This document shows, piece by piece, positions 25,358-33,638 of a stretch of DNA of 64,000 nucleotides. The DNA is from Paenibacillus_F chitinolyticus_A. GTDB lineage: Bacteria; Bacillota; Bacilli; Paenibacillales; NBRC-103111. The stretch's first letter is position 1, and every line of letters starts with the position of its first letter. The notes under the pieces are model-generated. The model saw nothing but the letters and a program-made list of their open reading frames with translations. It was not told the origin of the DNA and did not search any database. Both the position numbers and the translations under genes were made by a program. The stretch covers positions 5,146,001 through 5,210,000 of the forward strand of contig NZ_CP173427.1 of the NCBI RefSeq assembly GCF_045038035.1. The letters are read 5' to 3'.

Positions 25358-26626
25358 TTATTTGAAAAACTTTTGCGAATCGCGTACGGCCGTATCCATC
25401 GAATCCTGGGCGTTTTGTCCAAGCATAATGGCGTTGATGGCCGACGTTAAGTTGCGGTTGACTTCGTTCCATTTCGGGCTGAGCAGGAAAGCCGGGGTGT
25501 TGTCGCTCGCTTCGAGCATCGTGTAGAACGCCTTATACACCGGATCCTGATCGAGCTTGTTGCCTTCCACGATGCTTTTACGCACCGGCAGGTCGCTTGT
25601 CCGCAGTTTGATCGCTTCCTCGGAAGCGTAATATTTGATAAACTCCCACGCTTCTTCCTTGTGCTTGGAGTTTTTGGACATCGAGACCGCGGATTCGGCG
25701 ATTACGCCTTTAACCGGCTTGCCCGGGAAGACCGGCATGGAAACCGTTCCGACATCGATCTTCGCTTCCTTGAAGCCGTCCAGCGGCCAGATGCCGCTCT
25801 CCCACATGGCGATTTTACCCGCTTTGAAAATGTCGTCCCCCGACTGCTGGTTCTTGCCGCCCACGATCACGGCCGTCTTGGATTTGACGAGGTCGCCGAT
25901 CATGCCGATCGCCTCGACCGCCGGTTTGCCGTTCATGTAGCCTTCGATCGTTTTGCCGTCATCCGAGATAAAGCTGCCGCCGTTGCTCCAGACGATGCCC
26001 TGAAGATCGTACGGATCGTTCTCCGCGCGGACTCCGAAGCCGTACTGCTTTTTGGCCGGATTCGTCAGCTTCTGGGCCGCGCTCTTGAATTCGTCCCACG
26101 TCCAGCCTTCTTTAGGCTGAGGAACACCCGCTTCGTCAAACAGCTTTTTGTTGTAATACATCACCCTTGTCGTAAACCCTGCCGGTATTCCGTAAGCGGT
26201 TCCATCGATTTTGACGTAATTGAGCAGTCCCGGGTAAAAATCGTCCTGCTTCAGCGTCGTATCGCTTTTCATCCGCTCATCCAAAGGTTCAAGGTTTTTG
26301 TAATACGTCGGAAAATCCCACATGTACATCACATCCGGCGCATTGTTGGCTCCGATGGAAGCGGCCAGCTTCTGATCGAATCCGTCTCCGTAAGCCTCGA
26401 CCTGCACCTTGACGTTCGGATGCTTGGCTTCGAAGTTTTTGGCGATCGTTTCCTGGATTTTGAGCAGATCGCCGGTATCCCAGGTCGCGAAGCGCAGCGT
26501 CACCTTGCCGCCGCCGGCGCCGGAGTCTCCTCCCCCCTGGGCTTCTCCCTGCTTGGAGCCGCAGCCCGAGAGGGCAAGAGCGGTAACCATCGATCCGGTA
26601 AGCGCGAGAACGAGCGTCTTTTTCAT
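25358..26626 (-). CDS. Carbohydrate ABC transporter substrate-binding lipoprotein (family 1)
   Basis: A 422-residue lipoprotein: signal with lipobox LSGC near residue 22, followed by a Gly/Ser-rich spacer, then the family 1 solute-binding fold (RFATWDTGDLLKIQETIAKNFE, PDVMYMWDFPTYYKNLEPLD, YYNKKLFDEAGVPQPKEGWTWDEF). The aromatic-rich central segment is typical of oligosaccharide receptors. With lacZ at the end of the operon, a beta-galactoside such as a galacto-oligosaccharide is the likely ligand. GGGGGAACTTT precedes the ATG; a cre-like site is 70-84 bases upstream. Confidence 0.93.
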   Translation of the reverse strand: MKKTLVLALTGSMVTALALSGCGSKQGEAQGGGDSGAGGGKVTLRFATWDTGDLLKIQETIAKNFEAKHPNVKVQVEAYGDGFDQKLAASIGANNAPDVMYMWDFPTYYKNLEPLDERMKSDTTLKQDDFYPGLLNYVKIDGTAYGIPAGFTTRVMYYNKKLFDEAGVPQPKEGWTWDEFKSAAQKLTNPAKKQYGFGVRAENDPYDLQGIVWSNGGSFISDDGKTIEGYMNGKPAVEAIGMIGDLVKSKTAVIVGGKNQQSGDDIFKAGKIAMWESGIWPLDGFKEAKIDVGTVSMPVFPGKPVKGVIAESAVSMSKNSKHKEEAWEFIKYYASEEAIKLRTSDLPVRKSIVEGNKLDQDPVYKAFYTMLEASDNTPAFLLSPKWNEVNRNLTSAINAIMLGQNAQDSMDTAVRDSQKFFK

Positions 26627-26695
26627 AAAGTTCCCCCCATAAACATCTTAGGTGTGATGAGATGAATGCGTTGAATTGACTTCAGTTTACGGCAA

Positions 26696-26710
26696 ATAAA
26701 GCGTTTTCAA
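26696..26710 (-). promoter_or_regulatory. cre-like site upstream of the ABC/lacZ operon
   Basis: On the minus strand TTGAAAACGCTTTAT matches WTGNAANCGNWNNCW with one mismatch. Its location before the binding-protein gene fits CcpA repression of the galactoside operon. Confidence 0.6.
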
Positions 26711-26826
26711 AACGGAAGAATGTCCGAAAAAAAGTGCCGCTTTGCCCGCTGTCCGGGCAGCTCCCGAGGAAGGTGCCAATACGTTCGGCGCGAGGGGGTA
26801 TTTTTATCCGGCGATCCGCTACCGGG

Positions 26827-26858
26827 GAAAAAAAGAAGGTTTCCCTTCCGGGAAACCG
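26827..26858 (-). terminator. Terminator after the two-component genes
   Basis: Minus-strand stem GGTTTCCC-GGAAG-GGGAAACC followed by TTCTTTTTTT, right after the response-regulator stop. It separates the regulator pair from the ABC operon. Confidence 0.85.
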
Positions 26859-26873
26859 CACCGGCAGAGCCGG

Positions 26874-28127
26874 CTAGCGAGCGTCCGTCATCCGCCGCTC
26901 CGTGCGGTAATGACTCGGGGTCTGACCCGTGCAGCGCTTGAACCACTTGCTGAAATATTTCGCATCCGGCATGCCCACCCGGTCCGCGATGTCCTGCACC
27001 GTCAGCTTCGAGGCGGCGAGCAGCTCCGAAGCGATGCCCAGCTTCGTGCGGCAGGTGAACGCCACGAAGCTTTCGCCCACCACGCGCTTGAAGAGCGTGC
27101 TGAAATGGCTGCGGCTCAGGCCGACCTCATGGGCCGCTTCCGCGACGGAGAGCTGCGAATCCGCCTGCTCGACGATCAGGCGCACCGCCGCCGCAATCGG
27201 CTCGGGCCATTCGCCGATGCGCACGCGGTGGCGCGTCTCCAGCTCGATGCGGCCGTGCAGGCGGCGCACCTCCGCCAGCCAGCCGGACGCGCCGGCGAAC
27301 GCCGCGCCCTCGGTCCAGCGCAGCTGCGGGTCCGCCGCTTTGCGCGCGCACAGGCGGGCATTCCACGCCTGCCGCTCTCCCTCCGGGACGAGCAGCAGCA
27401 CATGCTGCCCGCTGAGGGCGGCCGCCGCGCAGAGGCCCGCGGAGGCGAGCCCGGCCGCCAAGCGCGCGGCGCAGGTGGCCGGGCCCGGTGCGGCCCCGGT
27501 CGTGGCGCCGGGCACTTCCGCTTCGGCCGACGCCGCCGGGCCTCCGCAGCCGATCAGGTAAGGCACCGTCGGCTCGCGCATCCACCGCCACTCGGCTTCG
27601 AGCAGCCTCTCCAGCTCTGCGGGAAAACGGTCCCGGATGCCGTGCAGCCATTCGCGGAGCGCTCCTTCCACGCCCGCCGCTTTGTCTTCTCCGGCCGTTT
27701 CCGCTCCCCCCGACTGTGCGGGCGCCTGCTGTCCGGGCCTGCGGAGCTCGCTGCGGAAACCTTCCAGATAGTCTCCCAGCTCCTCATCGCTGAAATCGGT
27801 TTTGAGCAGATAGCCGGACGCGCCGTACTTGATGCCCTGCTTCGCGTATTCGAAATCGCGGTGGCAGCTGAGCAGCAGCGCTTTTGTCCGAGGGGCGTGC
27901 TCCTTGATCTTGCGGATCAGCTCGATTCCCGTCATCCCGGGCATCACGATGTCCGTAATGACCACCTCCGGCTCGTGCTCCAGGAAAGCCTCCCAGGCCC
28001 GGGTCCCGTTCGGCGCATCCGCCACAACTTCCATACCATAGCGTTCCCAGGGCACCGTGCTGATCAGCCCCCTGCGGATAATCACTTCATCGTCGGCAAT
28101 CAGTACGCGTATAGTCGTATCGCTCAT
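26874..28127 (-). CDS. Response regulator, AraC family (YesN type)
   Basis: A 417-residue regulator. The receiver domain (1-125) has D12/D13, phospho-acceptor D59 in ITDIVMPG and Lys109 in LLKTDF. Two helix-turn-helix motifs of the AraC type fill the C-terminus (VAEAAHEVGLSRSHFSTLFK and VQDIADRVGMPDAKYFSKWF). The middle, about 130-245, has Ala/Gly-rich low-complexity stretches. It shares four bases (ATGA) with the sensor gene upstream. It probably activates the divergently unlinked but adjacent ABC-MFS-lacZ operon when the sensor meets extracellular sugar. This pairing is usual in Paenibacillus, the target here being inferred from position. Confidence 0.93.
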   Translation of the reverse strand: MSDTTIRVLIADDEVIIRRGLISTVPWERYGMEVVADAPNGTRAWEAFLEHEPEVVITDIVMPGMTGIELIRKIKEHAPRTKALLLSCHRDFEYAKQGIKYGASGYLLKTDFSDEELGDYLEGFRSELRRPGQQAPAQSGGAETAGEDKAAGVEGALREWLHGIRDRFPAELERLLEAEWRWMREPTVPYLIGCGGPAASAEAEVPGATTGAAPGPATCAARLAAGLASAGLCAAAALSGQHVLLLVPEGERQAWNARLCARKAADPQLRWTEGAAFAGASGWLAEVRRLHGRIELETRHRVRIGEWPEPIAAAVRLIVEQADSQLSVAEAAHEVGLSRSHFSTLFKRVVGESFVAFTCRTKLGIASELLAASKLTVQDIADRVGMPDAKYFSKWFKRCTGQTPSHYRTERRMTDAR

Positions 28128-29827
28128 CCCGTTTCCTCCTCCTTAGGAAGCTTAATCCCGATGCATGTTCCTTTTCCCGGCTCCGACTCTACATCCAGCC
28201 CGTATTTATCGCCAAAATGCAGCTTGATCCGCTGATCGACGTTATAAATGCCTATGCTGCGTTTCTTGCGGCCGACCGCATCTCCGGGATCGGCCAGAAG
28301 CTGCCGTGCCGCATCGGGTTCCATTCCCTTGCCGTCGTCGCACACACTCAGCCGGATCGCGTTTCCCTGCTCACGCACTTTGATTTCGATCGTGCCCGCC
28401 CCGTCCTCGAACGCATGAAAAAAAATATTTTCTACCAAAGGCTGTAGAGTCATCCGCGGAATGCGGACCTGATCCAGGGGGATCTCCCCCGTATCGATGC
28501 GGTAGCCGAACACATGGCCGAACCGGTATTCCTGGAGATTCATGTAATGATGAATCACATCCAGCTCCTCCTTCAAGGTTACCAGCTCACGTGTGTAGTT
28601 CAGGTTGCCGTCGAGTACCTTGGTCAAATGAAGAATCATCTGCTGCACCTCGGCGTTGCCCGCTATCCGCGCTTTCCACTGGATGGAAGCGAGCGTATTG
28701 ATCAGCAGATGGGGATTGATCTGATGGTGGAGCGCCCGGAGCTCCGCTTCTTTTTTCTGCCGCTCCACGCGTTTGACCTCTCCGAACAAATCCTGCAGCT
28801 GGACAACCATGTGGTTGAAGCTGCGGCCCAAACGCCCGATTTCATCTTCGGAATCGACGACGATCCGGGTATCCAGGCGCCCGAGCGAGACGTCCCGGAT
28901 GGAATTTTTCATTTTTTTAATCCGGCTAAGGAACCGCAGCGAACTGAAGTACGCCAGAACGAAAGCCAACAGAATGGACAAGCTGACGGCTGTAAACGTA
29001 AATGTCCGGACGAGCAGAGACGACTGGTAAAACTGGTGGTAAGGCGTCCGCACTTCGATCTTCCAATCGGTCTCCTCCGACTGCTTCGTCCAGACGACAT
29101 CGTCGTCACGCTTTGTATAGGCCTTCGCCGTCTGATACAGAATGCGCCCTTGATCCGATATGGTCAGGAAAGCGCCCGTATCCCGTTCGTACTCGTGGAA
29201 CATTTCCAGCAGCTTTTCGGCTTTTACTTCAATCAGCACCCTTGCATCCTCCAGCGCCCCGACCTGATTGTGAATCTGGAAAAGCAGGCCGATCACTTTT
29301 TCGCCCGGAATGTTGGAGGTGCCGCTGTACTGCTTGGGCTCGTAAATGCTGAACCGGTACCCCGTGCGCTCCTCGCCGAACCAGGGGCTTTCCTCCACAA
29401 GATCCGTATTGGCGATGCGCTCGCCGTAATAGTAGCCGGACTTGGTCAGGATAAAAATGCCCTTCGTATCCAGCGTTTTATGCGCTTTTAAATACTGTTC
29501 GAGCTGCTGCTCTTCTTTAAAGCCCAAATAAGTCGTCGGAATCTCCTCATGCAGAACCGTAAAATTGGGATCCAGCAGGTAGGACAAAATATCTCCGACG
29601 GTATATTTCATCTGAGCCAGCGTCGAATCGATTTGCACCTGCAGCTGGGATACCGTGTTTTCCCCGTAGCGCCCGAACTGCTCGTTTATCGTCTGCGATG
29701 ACTTGGTATACAGCACATAGCCCAGAGACAACAGGGGGATAATGGCGACCAGCAAAATCAGCAGCACCAGCTTTCCCTGCAGGCTCCGGCGTAAACGAAT
29801 CGGCAGTAGGCCCAGGTGTCTAAACAA
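28124..29827 (-). CDS. Sensor histidine kinase (YesM type)
   Basis: About 567 residues from the chosen TTG. A first membrane helix (LVLLILLVAIIPLLSLGYVLY) is followed by an extracellular dCache-like sensor domain of about 240 residues, a second helix near 300, a HAMP linker (RIKKMKNSIRDVSLGRLDTR), and the His_kinase domain with the phospho-acceptor in ELRALHHQINPHLLINTLAS, as in the LytS/YesM group. The ATPase has DDGKGM and GIGIYNVDQRIKLHFG. The TTG at 29827 has GGGGGAG six bases upstream; the frame is open to 29899, but that ATG has no ribosome site. It overlaps the regulator gene. Confidence 0.93.
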   Translation of the reverse strand: MFRHLGLLPIRLRRSLQGKLVLLILLVAIIPLLSLGYVLYTKSSQTINEQFGRYGENTVSQLQVQIDSTLAQMKYTVGDILSYLLDPNFTVLHEEIPTTYLGFKEEQQLEQYLKAHKTLDTKGIFILTKSGYYYGERIANTDLVEESPWFGEERTGYRFSIYEPKQYSGTSNIPGEKVIGLLFQIHNQVGALEDARVLIEVKAEKLLEMFHEYERDTGAFLTISDQGRILYQTAKAYTKRDDDVVWTKQSEETDWKIEVRTPYHQFYQSSLLVRTFTFTAVSLSILLAFVLAYFSSLRFLSRIKKMKNSIRDVSLGRLDTRIVVDSEDEIGRLGRSFNHMVVQLQDLFGEVKRVERQKKEAELRALHHQINPHLLINTLASIQWKARIAGNAEVQQMILHLTKVLDGNLNYTRELVTLKEELDVIHHYMNLQEYRFGHVFGYRIDTGEIPLDQVRIPRMTLQPLVENIFFHAFEDGAGTIEIKVREQGNAIRLSVCDDGKGMEPDAARQLLADPGDAVGRKKRSIGIYNVDQRIKLHFGDKYGLDVESEPGKGTCIGIKLPKEEETG

Positions 29828-29851
29828 CGTAATCTCCCCCGCATGCAGTAA

Positions 29852-29878
29852 AGTAAGCGCTTCCGTAAAATGATTATA
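29852..29878 (-). promoter_or_regulatory. Promoter with cre-like site for the two-component genes
   Basis: On the minus strand TATAAT (29873-29878) is followed a few bases on by ACGGAAGCGCTTACT (29852-29866), one mismatch from the cre pattern. A cre at about the start of transcription would give roadblock-type CcpA repression. The -35 is poor. Confidence 0.6.
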
Positions 29879-29996
29879 GCACGGGAAGGCTGTGTGCACA
29901 TGCCTCCCCGCGCTCTATGGAATTTGAAATATAACCCAGCGGGTCCGCTGTCTGAACGTCGTCAGTGCGGCGCCCCGCTTCCGTGCGCGGGACCCT

Positions 29997-31571
29997 TTAG
30001 CGGGCGGCCCCGGCCGACTCTGTTTTTTTGAGATAGGCCCGCCACGTAATGCACCACTCTTTGGGATCGTCGAAGCTGGATTCGTCGATGCGGTGGACGG
30101 TGCTGTTGTGGGGGGCGCTTTTCACGATCTCCGGATTTTCGTACGCTTCCTGCGAAATATGGCGCAGCGCATCCAGATACTCGTCAAGATCTTCTTTGGA
30201 GTACGATTCCGTCGGCTCCAGTGTGAAAGGCTGCGGAACGATATAAGGATGATGACTGGTCCAGTAATGCAGCCCGAAGTCGCACATCCTGCGCTGAACA
30301 TCCTCCGTCGTCACGCCGGTCTCCTTCGTCAGCTGTTCCCAGCTGTAGCGTACCTGCTCCAGGCGTCCGCCTTCCACATAAGGGGCGCTGGCGCCTCTGA
30401 TTTTCAGAATGTTCGCGTACAAATAGTTGTTGTTGAGAACGGCCGTTTTAGCCACTTCCAGCAGCCCTTCGGGCCCCAGCGCGCGAATCCAGGCATACGA
30501 GCGGAGTACCGTTTGAGCCACGCCGTGGAACATCCGCACTTTGCCGATGCTTTCCGGGGTTTCCCCGCTCAGGCTGTAGCGGCTGCCGTCGTATTCCACG
30601 ACGGGACCCGGCAGGAACGGCGCCAGCTGTGCCGTCACGCCAAGTGCTCCGGTTGCGGGTCCGCCGCACATATGAGGCGCCGCGAATGTCTTGTGCAGGT
30701 TGAAGAAGCACATATCGAAGCCCGCTTCTTTCGCCCGTGCAATGCCGAGAAGCCCGTTCGCGTTAGCCTGATCGTAGAAGCAGATTCCGCCCGCTTCATG
30801 CACGACGTCCGTAAACTCGCGGATCCGGGGATTGAAGATTCCGGTGTCCTCGGGGTTCGCCACGACAAAACCCGCCGTCCTCTCGGACACCGCGTTCTTA
30901 AGCGCCTCCAGATCCGGGAAGCCGTCCTTGTCCGGGTACAGCGTGATGATTTTGTACCCTTTTACCGCGGCGGTTGCGGCCTGGGACGGATGAGAGAAGA
31001 TCGTCGTGATAATCTCGTCGCGCTTCTCCCCTTCCCCGTTCGCATCGTGATAGGCCCGGACGATGGACGCCATGGCGAAAAGCGCCTGCGTACCGCTGCT
31101 CGGCTGGAAGGAGAACCGGTCCAAGCCCGATATTTCCCTCATCGCCAAGTCGAGGCCGTGATAGACTTCGAGCATGCCCTGCACCGTGTCCGCATCCTGC
31201 AGCGGATGAAGGTCCATCATTTTGGGGCTGCGGATAAACATCTCGTTGATCCGCGGGATGTACTTCATGGTGCAGGTGCCTTGACCGATTTCAACGTTGA
31301 AATCGGACCCCAGCGTTTCCTGCGACAGGCGCAGATAGTGCCGCAGCACCTTGGCCTGGCCGATCTCGGGAAGGGCCGGGGCCGTCTCTCTGCGCATGGA
31401 CGCCGGCAGGGCGGACAGGCCGTCGCCCACCTCGGCTTCCACCTCCGGCTCTGCCGCCGGTACCAGAATCCCCCGCTCGCCCGGACGGTGCAGTTCGAAT
31501 AGGACAGGCTCATCCCATTTCGCCTGGTGGAACTTGCGGACCTTGCTGTTTCGTTCGATTCGTTTGATCAT
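29997..31571 (-). CDS. gcvPB: Glycine dehydrogenase (decarboxylating) subunit 2
   Basis: About 524 residues. This is the PLP-carrying half of the glycine cleavage P protein; it binds glycine, releases CO2 and passes the aminomethyl group to GcvH. The PLP lysine is in FFNLHKTFAAPHMCGGP, and GSGTQAL-like (PSSGTQALFAMAS) and GICFYDQANANG segments are the usual cofactor-site blocks. The ATG at 31571 (MIKRIERNSKVRKFHQAKW) was preferred to one at 31592 that lacks a ribosome site; AGAGGGG is upstream, though rather far. It is separated from gcvPA by 258 bases containing a degenerate tandem repeat, where these two genes are usually tightly linked. Confidence 0.96.
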   Translation of the reverse strand: MIKRIERNSKVRKFHQAKWDEPVLFELHRPGERGILVPAAEPEVEAEVGDGLSALPASMRRETAPALPEIGQAKVLRHYLRLSQETLGSDFNVEIGQGTCTMKYIPRINEMFIRSPKMMDLHPLQDADTVQGMLEVYHGLDLAMREISGLDRFSFQPSSGTQALFAMASIVRAYHDANGEGEKRDEIITTIFSHPSQAATAAVKGYKIITLYPDKDGFPDLEALKNAVSERTAGFVVANPEDTGIFNPRIREFTDVVHEAGGICFYDQANANGLLGIARAKEAGFDMCFFNLHKTFAAPHMCGGPATGALGVTAQLAPFLPGPVVEYDGSRYSLSGETPESIGKVRMFHGVAQTVLRSYAWIRALGPEGLLEVAKTAVLNNNYLYANILKIRGASAPYVEGGRLEQVRYSWEQLTKETGVTTEDVQRRMCDFGLHYWTSHHPYIVPQPFTLEPTESYSKEDLDEYLDALRHISQEAYENPEIVKSAPHNSTVHRIDESSFDDPKEWCITWRAYLKKTESAGAAR

Positions 31572-31614
31572 GGTGCCGATATCCCCTCTCATCGGTGGTT
31601 GAATCTACGGGTTA

Positions 31615-31739
31615 GTTCTATTGATTGGTCTATTGATTGGCTCTATTGATTGGTTTCGATAGTGGTTCTATTGATCAGTTAGATAATTTGTTCTATCGGC
31701 CGGTACTATTAGTTGGCTTTAGATCCGGTTCTATAACCG
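31615..31739. repeat. Degenerate 12-13 bp tandem repeat between gcvPA and gcvPB
   Basis: Ten units in a row, unit form GTTCTATTGATTG with alternating lengths of 13 and 12. The first three are nearly identical, later ones diverge (for example GTTAGATAATTT, GTTCTATAACCG). It is noncoding: no frame continues through it from either neighbour. Confidence 0.85.
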
Positions 31740-31829
31740 TTGCTATTCCAGAACGTTTGCCGCGTACGCGACCCATTCCTCCGGCATCTTCCCCCGCTCC
31801 CTAACATAAGGGATCGCATTTGGGGATCT

Positions 31830-33227
31830 TCAGGCCCTTCCCAGCACTTTTTTCAGCGCCTCCGCGAGGGTATCGATATCCTGCTTCGTGTGGATTTCCG
31901 TTACACAGTAGAGCGCGCATTGTCCCCATTGCGCAAACTCGGCGGACAAGTCCTTGCCTCCGAAAATACCCTGCTCAAGCAGAAGTTTATTAATCTCCGC
32001 CACGCTTTTGCCGGTCGAATTAAAGTCAACGACAAATTCCTTAAACGTGGACACGTTGAATTTCATGCTGACTCCCCCGATTTCGGACAGCCGCTTCTTG
32101 GCGTACTCCGCCTGCTGAACGATGGTCTGGCCCACCTCAACCATTCCCTGCGGCCCCATCAGTGCCAGATAGACGCCTGCCGTGATCCCCCACAGCGCGG
32201 TCTGCGTGCCGACGGACTCTTTCCCTTTTTCCCGCTTCGCAAAAGAAGTCCGCTCATACGCCACGTCCCCGAAGCCGTACTCGCCTTCTACCGAAGTCGG
32301 CGCTATGCCGAACAGGCGTGACGGATATTCCATCACGTAAGCTTCTTCGTCACGCGAAGCGATGAAACCGGCCTGGCCTCCGCCATAGTTCATACGGATG
32401 CCTAGAGGCTGCAAGTCGCCGCAGACAAGGTCCGCGCCATAGCGGGAAGGCGGCTTCAGGACGCCCAGCGAGATCGGGTCCACGCCGACCGCAAACACGG
32501 CGCCCGCCTCCTTCGCGAGCTTGCCGATCGCCTCCCCCTGGACCTCGATGTGACCGAGGTAGGAAGGGTTCTCGATATAGACGGCCGCGGTATCCGGGCC
32601 CAGCTTGCTCTGCAGATCGCCCAAATCCAGCAGTCCTGTCGCGGGGTCGCAGCCGACGAGAGTGCAGCGGATGTGCGGCGACAGGTAGTTGCGGATGATA
32701 AGCAGGCGGTCCGGATGGGTCGTCGCCGGCAGCAGCACCTCGCTGCGGCCGTTCATGCGCGCTGCCATGCGCAGAGCGGTGGAAGCCGCCTGGGCCCAAT
32801 CGAACGTCGGCACGTTGACGACGTCCATGTCGACCAGCTCGGCCAGAAGGCTTTGATACTCGAACAGCGCCTGAAAGCGCCCGTGGTCCTCGTACGGCTC
32901 TCCCGCATACGCGGTCACGAACTCCGAACGCTGGCTGATCTCGTCGCACACCGCAGGCACATAATGCTGCCAGCAGCCCGCCCCGAGGAAGTTGAGCCGC
33001 TCCCGCGCGTGAAGGTTGCGGTTCAGTAGCGTTTCGATGTGGCGCTGCAGCTCATACTCGTTTAAGGCCGGACCGATTTGAAGCGTGCCGCGGTAGCGCA
33101 AAGATTCCGGTACCATGCGGTACAGCTCTTCGATACTAGCCGCTCCGATCACTTGGAGCATGTCCTTTTGTACGTCGGATACCGTGTTCGGTATATATGG
33201 ATGGGATGAAGACTGCCTGGTTGCCAT
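31830..33227 (-). CDS. gcvPA: Glycine dehydrogenase (decarboxylating) subunit 1
   Basis: A 465-residue protein of PLP-transferase fold without the PLP lysine, partner of GcvPB. Landmarks are HPYIPNTVSDVQKDML, FLGAGCWQHYVPAV, AYAGEPYEDHGRFQALFEYQ and NVPTFDWAQAASTALRMA. GGGAGGTTTACCG precedes the ATG. In most Firmicutes gcvT (aminomethyltransferase) stands directly upstream of gcvPA; here there is a repeat-rich gap and a short-chain dehydrogenase instead, with gcvT not seen in the window. No glycine riboswitch could be recognised upstream. Confidence 0.96.
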   Translation of the reverse strand: MATRQSSSHPYIPNTVSDVQKDMLQVIGAASIEELYRMVPESLRYRGTLQIGPALNEYELQRHIETLLNRNLHARERLNFLGAGCWQHYVPAVCDEISQRSEFVTAYAGEPYEDHGRFQALFEYQSLLAELVDMDVVNVPTFDWAQAASTALRMAARMNGRSEVLLPATTHPDRLLIIRNYLSPHIRCTLVGCDPATGLLDLGDLQSKLGPDTAAVYIENPSYLGHIEVQGEAIGKLAKEAGAVFAVGVDPISLGVLKPPSRYGADLVCGDLQPLGIRMNYGGGQAGFIASRDEEAYVMEYPSRLFGIAPTSVEGEYGFGDVAYERTSFAKREKGKESVGTQTALWGITAGVYLALMGPQGMVEVGQTIVQQAEYAKKRLSEIGGVSMKFNVSTFKEFVVDFNSTGKSVAEINKLLLEQGIFGGKDLSAEFAQWGQCALYCVTEIHTKQDIDTLAEALKKVLGRA

Positions 33228-33387
33228 CGGTAAACCTCCCTATGTGATGAATGATGGAACAGTAAAATCCTGATGAGAGTTAGGAGTAACTTGCCGGTCA
33301 AAAATTGCTCAAGTGTGATGTCTAATCGCAAAGGTTTTTTTCTATGCCAGTGTCACAGATCATGCTGACCAGTCGATGTTCAGGCAC

Positions 33388-33597
33388 CTGCCCGTGCTGC
33401 AAACTTACCGGATAATCGCTGTTCCGACATCTGTCCGTGTCACAGACGTACTGCTTATCTCTGTCCCAGATCTGCCCGTGTTACAGACTTACCTGCTTAT
33501 CGCTGTGCTTGTATCGCTTTCCGTTCCCGTTTTACTATCACTGAGGCGCGAGGCAGCTATCCTTACTGCTCCGGACCAGATCTGCCCGTGCCCAAGC
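33388..33597. repeat. 41-43 bp repeats (CTGCCCGTG unit)
   Basis: Units start at 33388, 33431 and 33472 with the form CTGYCCGTG...AGACTTACCTGCTTATC..., and a short fourth copy starts at 33582 (CCAGATCTGCCCGTG). The first three are directly adjacent. Divergence between units is too high and there are no constant repeats with spacers, so this is not a CRISPR. Confidence 0.75.
33508..33576. repeat. Flanking direct repeat, copy 1 (downstream of the SDR gene)
   Basis: It matches 34545-34610 in most positions (shared CTTGTATCGCTTTCCGTTCC, CACTGAGGCG and CCTTACTGCTCCG). Copy 2 includes the last codons of the GH63-like gene, so copy 1 looks like a duplicated 3' end of that gene. Confidence 0.8.
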
Positions 33598-33638
33598 TCT
33601 CTAGCTCAATCCTGCAAATTCTTTGCCGCAAAAAAAGC

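Larger units (their letters stand above)
33228..33638. other. Repeat-rich gap upstream of gcvPA
   Basis: No gene is visible. It holds three to four copies of a 41-43 base unit and the right-oriented copy of a 66-70 base repeat that recurs on the other side of the dehydrogenase gene. The gcvPA promoter should lie at 33230-33390. Confidence 0.6.

Noticed and set aside
26742..28235. 497-codon plus-strand frame opposite the YesN gene
   Set aside because: Arg/Ala-rich shadow; the minus-strand response regulator with full motifs is the real gene.
30093..31502. Long plus-strand open frame (469 codons) opposite gcvPB
   Set aside because: It is a shadow of gcvPB in GC-rich DNA; no ribosome site, composition rich in Arg/His/Gln, no family features.
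33228..33390. Possible glycine riboswitch upstream of gcvPA
   Set aside because: I could not find the conserved glycine aptamer core or a tandem arrangement; the distance to the start is filled by other sequence.
33388..33597. Possible CRISPR array
   Set aside because: Units are directly adjacent, diverged and without unique spacers; no cas genes are present.
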